NCBI GenBank assembly: GCA_033297075.1
Contig: MU858392.1
Span: 1 to 14,324, forward strand
Origin: Rhypophila decipiens
Lineage: Eukaryota; Ascomycota; Sordariomycetes; Sordariales; Naviculisporaceae
Direction: 5' to 3'
DNA length: 14,324 nucleotides
The translations under genes were made by a program, and so were the position numbers. The notes below the pieces were generated by a model. The model did not search any database and was not told the DNA's origin. It worked only from the letters and a program-made list of their open reading frames with translations. This document shows, piece by piece, positions 7,926-14,324 of the stretch (within the stretch, counting starts at the first letter, position 1; each line of letters opens with the position of its first letter).

Positions 7926-9134
7926 GAAATCGGGTAGGGCGATAGAGGTCAAAAGTGTCACTTATCTGGGTTGGGAATGGTGGATGGCGCTCGGTCAACA
8001 ACTTGGGCCTCGTCTTGGAGTGGGAGTGGGAGTGGGAGTGTGAGTGTTTTTGATGCTTCTGCGCAGTTGGATTTTATATCAGGTGTCTTTTGCCTTAAAA
8101 TATCCCTAGAAGATTGCTCGTGGGTTATGGTGGTCTAAAGCCAAAGGTGGAAGGTCCAGTCGGTGGTGGGGTTGTTTATTCGATGATGAATTGGGATGGC
8201 GGTATTGCAGGTCTTGTTGCTTGCAAGATCGGCTCTGGGGCCGAGGCTAGCTGCAATAGCTCCATATGCTTCTGGGGAAACGCCTTTCGAGATTATCTTA
8301 TTACCCAATGTATGGCATCTGCGCATCTACTGTTAGGTAATAGTGCTGGATGGCAAGGAAGAGTTACTCCCAAGGAGTCGTCACGCGTTGGCGATAGAAA
8401 GGCTTAATGTTAGGCGCAACTCGAGAGCGATAAAGTTTGAGGGGGAGGTTTGGGGGAGGAAGTTTCCAGGACACCACATTTGGGCGGCTAATGGCGACTT
8501 ACTCAACAGTCGCTGGGCCACCGTTCGGGGCGTAGACGACATTTATTCCTTCTTCGCGGATGATATCCGACATGGTTTTTGGTGCTTCCTTCTGGCGCGA
8601 TTGCTCAGTGAGGCCTTGAATTGAATGTTGAAGTGCTGGTTGCAATCTGAGTCGTGCTTTCCTCTTGCAGTCAGGTGATGCAGGTTTCCCCGCTCGAGGA
8701 GTCCTGAGTCCACGACCGGAGTGGCCGGATCTCCCAATCACAGCCTGGATCGGGCGGCAGTTGAAGACTGCTGGTGTGGGAGATGCCGCCACAGTTCCAT
8801 GGAGTAAATGTTGCGCCGGGGTGGGGTGATGCAGTCGGAAGACTATCCTGTTTTGGGAGAATGGAAATTCTCTGAAGAGATGATTGGTCGACATAATATC
8901 CGTACTCGGTACTCCCACCGGATTCCCCCGAATTTCTGTCAAGTTGTTGGGTTTTCTAATCGGTATTACTGTCACATTTGACGATTTTAGAAGTTTGGTC
9001 GACGAAAGAGAAGAAATGACCAAGACGCAAAGGGACCCAGCCGGCGAGCCTGCTTATATGGCAGGTGCGGAGCCAAAAGCTTGCCTGTACCTTCCTATTG
9101 CGAAATGCTTGATTGAACCTCATTGCCAACAGCA
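7926..9134. other. Gene-poor stretch, possible decayed coding sequence
   Basis: No intact gene is supported. Several 60-174-codon frames exist on both strands, but none has a recognisable domain plus a plausible start. A minus-strand frame (9023-8499) ends DIIREEGINVVYAPNGG and contains RGNPVGVPSTDIMST. Both phrases faintly recall amidase-signature enzymes, but the diagnostic GGSSGG block and catalytic lysine are not found, so I do not call it. The GGAGTG array is described separately. Confidence 0.35.
8017..8046 (+). repeat. GGAGTG hexanucleotide repeat
   Basis: Four perfect GGAGTG units (8017-8040) followed by a degenerate TGAGTG. This is a short G-rich array on the plus strand. It is not a fungal telomere repeat (TTAGGG). 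Confidence 0.85.
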
Positions 9135-9742
9135 ATGAGTGTTAGGCAGGTATTTACCGTCTTAATTGGGTTGTTCCTTCCCCTGGTCAAGTTCGAAGTT
9201 GACGACGTGGAAAGTCCGTGGATATTCCCCACCAAGTTTGACTTCATCTTCTGCCGACGCATGACAGCCTGTATCCTCGACTGCCCGAGACTTGCCCTCA
9301 CCCCAGACCACGCAGTTTGCATGTGGGTTGTCAAACTCCAAGAAAAAGCCCAAAAGACAGGCCGGCTCCTCAGTCCAGGTCCTCAACTCGAGAAATTCGT
9401 CAAAGATGCCGGGTTCAGCAATGTCCACCATGAACAATTCAGATTCCCTCTCGGTCCGTGGCCCAAGGATCCGGCATGTAAAAACATTGGCTTGAACAAC
9501 ATCACGCAGTTCGAACATGGTGTTGAAGGCTTTTCATTGGCCTTATTAGTCCGTGTCTTGGGGTGGAGCTCGGAAGAGGTCAAGGCTGTGGTTGCCGAGG
9601 TGAAGAAGGACACGAGGGGTCCGAAGGGCAATATCCAGTTTGATTTGTGAGTTACCTTGTCTATTTTAGCTCTTTTTCCTTATTAAAATTGAATGCTAAC
9701 GTCATGTTTAACCATGTCGTCTACGGTCAAAGGCTATTGTAA
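9135..9742 (+). pseudogene. LaeA-like methyltransferase C-terminal relic
   Basis: The readable frame (ATG 9135 to TGA 9648-9650) gives KFEVDDVESPWIFPTKFDFIFCR, whose acidic VDD and FDFIFCR strands follow the SAM-binding motif in this fungal class I methyltransferase family, then LLSPGPQLEKFVKDAGF, PLGPWPKDP and VLGWSSEEV, then KKDTRGPKGNIQFD. The N-terminal glycine-rich SAM motif is absent; sequence before about 9175 is unrelated. Around 9294 the frame jumps from ILDCPRL to LTPDHAV, omitting the usual ~25-35 residues with the LNPGG-type block. After QFD there is an intron donor GTGAGT at 9647, a GCTAAC branch at 9695, and beyond it the family's usual ending HVVYGQRLL and stop (9713-9742). The expected acceptor before 9712 reads AA instead of AG. 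Full-length relatives are about 300-350 aa, this about 170. It is almost surely non-functional. Confidence 0.8.
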
Positions 9743-10263
9743 GGCTGGGTGTTATTCTCTGTGGGTCCGCAAGTAAGAAGGGTCTCAACTTAGATCCGGG
9801 CCAAAAGGACCTACCGGCGTAACCGAGATATATACTAAGTAGCTTGTTATATAGCAGTAGTTCGCTGTAAAAAATCCCGTTGATCCAATGAACTAATATG
9901 AACTTTTGCAAAAACGATGTAGTCTTGTGTTTCTTTGGTAGGTGTTGGTGGAGGGTGTAGAAGTCAGAATTTAAAAATTTTTAAAAAAGAAAACATACAA
10001 CACCGGGGATTCACTGGTCGTCACCGACCCAACTACTAGTCCGGCGGTCGCTGGCTTATCTATGGGAGAGCGGACGGGATCCCGAGTTTTCCAGCGCCTA
10101 TGGTCGTATGTGATGGTTCGTTTCGGATTCATGCCTCTTGTAGTAGCTGCTTGACCAGCACTGGCGAAGAGTGATGGGTGTAGACGACTGTGTCTTAAAA
10201 CACTCTTCGCTACGGCGTTGATAACTTCATGTAAATATGCGGAGAAGTCAATAAAGGAACATC
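9743..10263. other. Intergenic, no gene seen
   Basis: No coding sequence is supported. It holds a 16-bp AT-only palindrome (TTTAAAAATTTTTAAA, 9970-9985), of low significance given its composition, and the hairpin-forming inverted repeat at 10164-10210. AATAAA at 10250-10255 lies just before the next reading frame and has no obvious upstream transcript to end. Confidence 0.5.
10164..10210. repeat. 10-bp perfect inverted repeat, 27-nt loop
   Basis: GCGAAGAGTG (10164-10173) is the exact reverse complement of CACTCTTCGC (10201-10210). It could form a stem-loop or be a spaced pair of binding sites about 55 bp upstream of the ATG at 10264. It has no T-run and is not a known fungal terminator form. 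Confidence 0.6.
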
Positions 10264-10913
10264 ATGATGGCGCCGAGCGAGGTGTTTGGTGACACCAGAC
10301 TCGGCCAAGTGGTTGCCATGGAGATAACGATGATCATCAAAACTCAGGGGCCATTGTTGATCTTGGACTGTCATCCTTGGCACGTCTTCAAACCCCTGTT
10401 AAACATTCGCTTCGATATTTCCATTGCTTCGAGTATGTTAAGACCAGAACATCAGGGACATTGGCCAGATAGATATGGGATATTGACGTGCACGCTAAAC
10501 CCAAACAAGGAGACGGAGCAAAAGAATCAAGAACCAATAGGGGCAAACCTTCCATTACCAATTTCCCTGCCAGAGTGGATAGTGACATCCGTCTAGTCCA
10601 ATTCATTTATCCAGGCCAGGGTTCAGGTACAAACGATATAGGGAACAAGAGTCTTGGTGCAGACATAGCTGTCAGGCAGCGAGGCCTCAAAGTCTTGTTT
10701 GTCTCGCCACAGGGAGTGCTAAGAGTCTGGACCGGAGCGGAAAAGGAATTCGTGGGTGATGCAGATGAAGTTGTTACCTCTGTGACTGCTGCTATTCCTG
10801 GGACCTCTTTAGGGGGTGTGTTGGGACTTCGGAAGTTCTGTGTTGTCTTTGGAGATTACGATACGGCTGGTCTTGTGATTGGGGAGTATACGGGGAAAGA
10901 TTTATTACCGTAG
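10264..10913 (+). pseudogene. Unrecognised gene or relic, possibly two exons
   Basis: Two plus-strand frames overlap. The first (ATG ATG at 10264, to 10596) has a normal start. The second (to the TAG at 10911-10913) contains regular alternating hydrophobic stretches, RGLKVLFVSPQGVLRVW and LRKFCVVFGDYDTAGLVI, which look like beta-strands of a real protein, but has no ATG at all (its apparent start at 10488 is GTG). It must therefore be a downstream exon or a relic. A GTATGT donor at 10433 joined to an AG at 10523-10524 (92-nt intron with a GCTAAAC branch-like site) would connect the frames in phase, but that acceptor is weak, and the better-looking acceptor at 10540 leaves the wrong frame. A frameshift mutation is the alternative. 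I recognise no family. A beta-propeller lectin-like fold came to mind, but nothing specific supports it. Confidence 0.3.
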
Positions 10914-11357
10914 CTGGGTTGTTTGCGGCTTTATGTTATTTATTTGTACGTAGATCGGTCTACATTGTGTTAACAGAGGTCGTTTGAAGTATAAAAACAG
11001 ACCTTCCATCTTTTTTTGCCCCATAGTCATTCTAGATGGTGATGAAAACTACGTCACTCGTGCCTAAACTCAAATTTGAGCCCGAACTCCATATTCAAAC
11101 TCTAAACTCAAAGTCAAAGTCAATGAAAACAGACTAGTTCTGACCTTGAAGATATGTCTGAGCGAGAGGTGTTGATACAAATGGATTGTGTATGCGCGAT
11201 ACGGCACATGGCCATGACCATCGCTACGGCCGTAGCCACATTGTCCGTTTGCCACAACGGATTTGAACACCGATGTAGCACATATCTCCAACGGTATTAT
11301 ATATAACAGAGACTATATACGCTCGTTGAGTGGTGCCTTGCTGTCTCTTATTCCCCT
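10914..11357. other. Intergenic between convergent transcripts, no gene seen
   Basis: This holds the 3' flank of the unrecognised gene and the 3' flank of the leftward membrane-protein gene. A 12-bp palindrome CTCAAATTTGAG lies at 11069-11080, followed by a short run of AAACTC/CAAAGT-like imperfect repeats to about 11121. The longest reading frame (minus, 11291-11070) has no recognisable content. Confidence 0.5.
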
Positions 11358-13253
11358 TTAGAGGTTATTCACCCACCGCCCTGAATACAACCCGTAATCA
11401 GCTGGCAGGTTGGGGAGTTCGTAATATTCGTACCTCTCGAGTGGCCTGCGCAGTGGTTCGTCGGCTTTGATCCGTACTCGACCCAGTTTCGACTCCATGG
11501 CCGCGCGGTGGCCATCTGCCAGGTGGTCCGTTGCTTCTTTGGGTACCTTGCCACCTAGACCAGCCAGGTAAACGTGTTGGCCCATCCATGACGTGAGCTC
11601 TGCTGGTCCGAGGTACATGCGATAGGCGATGAGGATGTATGCAAATAGACCCAGAGAAATGAACAGATAGATTATGCTTTGATAACTCCCAGATTGTCCT
11701 GTTAATCTTTTGCCTGCGTATACCGGGTACTTGGCTGACAGATTCTGTGCGCGTGCTCCATCCGCTGCGCTGGGGTTCAGGCTCGAGGGAGACTCAAACA
11801 TGGGAAAGGTGAGGTTATTGATGACAGATTGGTTATACAACTCTTCGTCGAACCATTCAAGTTCAAGCCCTTCTAAAGCCCCAGAGCCGCTCACAGCTTG
11901 AGGTCTCGGTGGGAATCCTTCTGGAGCATGTCCAAGCTGGGGCATGCCGTTTTGGTTCTGGCTGAAGGGGCCGTCCGCTGCCCAGCAGGCCATTGCGCCA
12001 CGGACCAGCCCACTGACCCCCTCCAGGGGCCCTGAATCCTCATTAAGTAGAATTGGTTTGACCCAGTTCATGTTGAAACATCGAGACTCCGGATGGTTCT
12101 CAAATTTTCTCGATATGTTGGCAGTCGTGACAATCTGCCCGGCCAGGAGAGCACCATCCCGGTCGGTAATGTCAGCACAGTCGCGCCCGGAAACAAAACG
12201 CCGGACTATTGCGACTGCGTGTTGGATATCATAGGCCACTGTTCGAATGGCTGGTTCGGTTTCTGAACTATTTCGGAGCCAGTTTCCCATTTTTGCCCAT
12301 TTGATCTCCAACTGGCCTGGCTTGGAAACTCTGTAGTCCACCACCGCCTGACCTTGATGTGTCCCATTGGTGAGGGTCCATTTCGAGCTAGCATTCTCAA
12401 GGCGAGTCCACCCCAATGCGTTCCCATCCATCAAAATGTGATTCCAACCCCAGTCACGGGTCTTGTCTGCCACCAGGACTATCTCCCGAGTATAAAGCAC
12501 CCCGTCGTCGAGACCATTAAAGGTATCACTACAATTAGCCCATCCCGTCATAACGATTCGTTTCGGAAGTGAAAAAGGTGCGGACGGCAACGGTTGATTC
12601 GAGTATCTCTGCAGGTGTAGAAACGCTCGGTTTCGGCTTGCTCCAGGTAAATCCCCAACCCACGGACTCGCGATACCGCTCTCCAGCAATCCCGAGACGG
12701 GCGGGAGACCAAGCCGAACCAGAGAAGGGTCCAGGTGCTGGTAAATATCGACCACCACATCGACCACTGCAAAGCTGTAGCCGGCAGAAGCTACAATACC
12801 CAAAGCAAGGACGACGTTTCGAAGGAGAATAGCAAACCAGAACCCTCTTCGGCCGACAAGAATCGGGCTCTGCGGCTGGCTATTGAGATAACGTGCATAG
12901 TTTAACCCAGGGCGTTTATTTGCTCTAGAGCTGCTCCAGCTGTCGAAAAGGTGGGTAAAAGTTTCGTTCATTCCGAATGAAAGAAGACCAAAAGCGACGC
13001 CCAGAACTGCCAGCCAGGCTTGAACTCCAAGTTGAGAACCGAACCGAAATACCACCATCGTCGCGCCATTCACGCCACCCCCTTGACCGGAACGGTAGAC
13101 TTGGTGCGAGGTTATGATATTGACCGAAAAAAGAATCAAAATTGTTCCGCCAACCAAAAGCGCAGTGAGGGAAAGGCCGCCGACTTGTTGAGCACGACTA
13201 AGAGCCTTGGCGAATGGAGGAGTTTTGAATCGTGATGGGGAAGACCCTTTCAT
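11358..13253 (-). CDS. Four-helix fungal membrane protein with large glycosylated loop (631 aa)
   Basis: A single-exon gene, TAA at 11358-11360. I start it at the ATG at 13253 (MKGSSPSRF); the open frame extends 14 codons further only to a TTG. Predicted helices lie at about residues 26-48, 79-95, 138-167 and 525-545. The long segment 168-524 is then most likely outside the cell or in an organelle lumen, and it carries eight N-x-S/T sites (N240, N287, N296, N328, N379, N474, N480, N504) and several cysteines (C241, C359, C392, C423) that could pair. The termini would be cytosolic. The C-terminal ~85 residues hold a conserved-looking patch ending LERYEYYELPNLPADYGLYSGRW. Pezizomycotina genomes contain many such uncharacterised membrane proteins; I cannot name a function. 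The frame is intact over 1.9 kb, strong evidence that it is real. A TATA-like box lies about 140 bp upstream. Confidence 0.82.
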   Translation of the reverse strand: MKGSSPSRFKTPPFAKALSRAQQVGGLSLTALLVGGTILILFSVNIITSHQVYRSGQGGGVNGATMVVFRFGSQLGVQAWLAVLGVAFGLLSFGMNETFTHLFDSWSSSRANKRPGLNYARYLNSQPQSPILVGRRGFWFAILLRNVVLALGIVASAGYSFAVVDVVVDIYQHLDPSLVRLGLPPVSGLLESGIASPWVGDLPGASRNRAFLHLQRYSNQPLPSAPFSLPKRIVMTGWANCSDTFNGLDDGVLYTREIVLVADKTRDWGWNHILMDGNALGWTRLENASSKWTLTNGTHQGQAVVDYRVSKPGQLEIKWAKMGNWLRNSSETEPAIRTVAYDIQHAVAIVRRFVSGRDCADITDRDGALLAGQIVTTANISRKFENHPESRCFNMNWVKPILLNEDSGPLEGVSGLVRGAMACWAADGPFSQNQNGMPQLGHAPEGFPPRPQAVSGSGALEGLELEWFDEELYNQSVINNLTFPMFESPSSLNPSAADGARAQNLSAKYPVYAGKRLTGQSGSYQSIIYLFISLGLFAYILIAYRMYLGPAELTSWMGQHVYLAGLGGKVPKEATDHLADGHRAAMESKLGRVRIKADEPLRRPLERYEYYELPNLPADYGLYSGRWVNNL

Positions 13254-14049
13254 CGTAGTGGATGAAGGCGTTGGACAATGAAAATTCAAGTGCAAAAGGT
13301 CGTTAATCTAGCCAAAACGTGGGCAAGACGAGCATGGGAATGAGAATCGCTCAAGATATATGAGCGACGATGCGGTATTGTGCGACCTCCCCTTATATGA
13401 GGGAAGCCGTCGATGAGGTGACGAAGATCATTGTTTGATCAAGGCAGACCAACAGACAGACACCAACGATTGGGGGCCGTATTCCGGTGCCAATGTTAAT
13501 AACATAACGAGGCACTGCCTGCCCTACAACCCAAGTGTTGTGGCTGTAACAAAAGGCATCAATTAATCATAATATATGATGATTTACCCGGATTTTGGGG
13601 ACTGATAAGGTCGCTGGTTGACCGGGTCTGTAATTATCTTCACACCATCAACAGTCCAAGGCAGCCTCCGGCTAGATTAACTGCGCACACAGCTACCGGA
13701 CTCTTAAACCTTTTCCTGGTTCGCGACCGACATCAATATTTGTACCATGGATCCACGCCTTTCTGAGTTATCTATACACAGCCCGAGCACGGCAAGAAAT
13801 GATATTTCCATGAGGATATCCTCAGCAAAAGTATGATTATACCCCCAAACCAACGAAGTTCGACGCCTTGACATGCTAGTGTTCCAACTCCTACTCGCGA
13901 CCATTATATAAACTGTATACTAGAACTGATGGAATAAGAAATCCAAATAATCAAGCTTGTAATAATTCACAGTTAAACACTCAACCTACCCACTACCATA
14001 GGTGTCCAAACACCTCCGTGTCAATATTTCTCGACACTGCTCTTATGCC
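13254..14049. other. Promoter region and gene-poor stretch
   Basis: The first few hundred bases are the presumed promoter and leader of the leftward membrane-protein gene. Beyond about 13500 no gene is supported. A 66-codon minus-strand frame (13904-13704) has no recognisable features, and a 28-codon frame starts at an ATG on the plus strand at about 13747 in a good context. Confidence 0.45.
13391..13400 (-). promoter_or_regulatory. TATA-like box for the membrane-protein gene
   Basis: On the minus strand TCATATAAGG lies about 140 bp upstream of the ATG at 13253. A second AT-rich candidate, CATATATC, sits closer (about 13354-13361). Neither has independent support. Confidence 0.35.
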
Positions 14050-14324
14050 CATTCTGCTGCAGTTATCTGCAGTGTCAGTCCTGACTTGGTTGTCTTTGTT
14101 ACCGTGATTGTCATTCCCACGCAGTATACTCTCCTTGCGTTCCCATACGACTTCGTATCCAAGATCGGGATTGACGCTATACCCACAATGGTCATCAGTC
14201 AAATAGACGGCCTCATAAGTACGGGTAGGAACCCACATTCGTCGCATCGTATGCCGTCTATCTCGGGTGCTGCGATAAATGGGATGGGTTCGGTGGTAGC
14301 CGGTGGATATGAAAACCCACATAA
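14050..14324 (-). pseudogene. DUF3505-like zinc-finger relic, partial at window edge
   Basis: Reading leftward from the window edge, one frame gives EPIPFIAAPEIDGIRCDECGF then LPVLMRPS and a stop at 14199-14201. A second frame then continues with YLTDDHCGYSVNPDLGYEVVWERKESILRGN. Put side by side these follow the pattern I remember for fungal DUF3505 proteins: a PIPGL-type lead-in, a C-x2-C pair (RCDEC), a histidine about 20-25 residues later (DDHCG), and a W....(Q/S)...RGN stretch. The family includes a protein of the orsellinic-acid cluster in Aspergillus and many orphan genes. The need to change frame near 14205-14230 indicates an indel. Similarity fades by about 14100. Whether more of the gene lies beyond 14324 cannot be seen. 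Confidence 0.42.

Noticed and set aside
9162..9518. 118-codon minus-strand frame antisense to the methyltransferase relic
   Set aside because: The plus strand carries multiple family motifs; this is its shadow.
9970..9985. 16-bp AT palindrome as a functional site
   Set aside because: Made only of A and T runs, so expected by chance in an AT-rich stretch.
11069..11080. 12-bp palindrome CTCAAATTTGAG
   Set aside because: About three such 12-mers are expected by chance in a window this size; no supporting context.
13254..13295. Fourteen-residue N-terminal extension of the membrane protein
   Set aside because: The frame there begins with TTG, not ATG; fungal nuclear genes rarely use it, and a normal ATG lies at 13253.

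Overview
The window looks like nuclear DNA of a filamentous ascomycete (Pezizomycotina). The grounds are: fungal-only protein families (a DUF6590-type protein, a LaeA-like methyltransferase relic, NACHT and DUF3505-like relics, an HND/DFE kinase-like protein); short introns with GT...AG borders and CTAAC-type branch sites; CA(A)CAATG-like start contexts; and a Ty1/copia LTR retrotransposon. It reads as an accessory, possibly subtelomeric, 'gene graveyard': a few intact genes stand among relics of fast-evolving families. Assignments rest on reading alone; no database search was possible.

Layout, left to right. 389-802 (+): relic of a NACHT-type NTPase with an orphan Walker B motif. 943-2610 (-): intact single-exon fungal protein-kinase-like gene. 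2611-3538: divergent promoter region shared with 3539-3835 (+), a small eight-cysteine, probably metal-binding protein. 3924-4619 (-): 3' remnant of a copia element, made of one complete 227-bp LTR with 11-bp terminal inverted repeats, a polypurine tract and the RNase H end of pol. 4698-6113 (-): four-exon DUF6590-type gene reconstructed here (378 aa). 6114-7295: gene-poor, with a 16-bp perfect palindrome. 7296-7925 (+): a proposed two-exon gene of 125 aa whose intron carries a 22-bp x3 minisatellite. 7926-9134: gene-poor. 9135-9742 (+): methyltransferase relic lacking its SAM-binding half, with an internal deletion and a lost splice acceptor. 10264-10913 (+): unrecognised gene or relic, possibly two exons. 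11358-13253 (-): intact 631-aa four-helix membrane protein with a large, heavily glycosylatable loop. 14050-14324 (-): frameshifted DUF3505-like relic running off the window edge.

I see no operon-like or cluster logic joining these genes. The theme is gene decay: at least four broken protein genes or element parts (NACHT, copia pol, methyltransferase, DUF3505-like) in 14 kb, beside three or four genes that still look intact. No convincing new molecular system emerges. The best leads are the unrecognised two-exon gene at 7296, the small cysteine-rich protein at 3539, and the way the methyltransferase has decayed.
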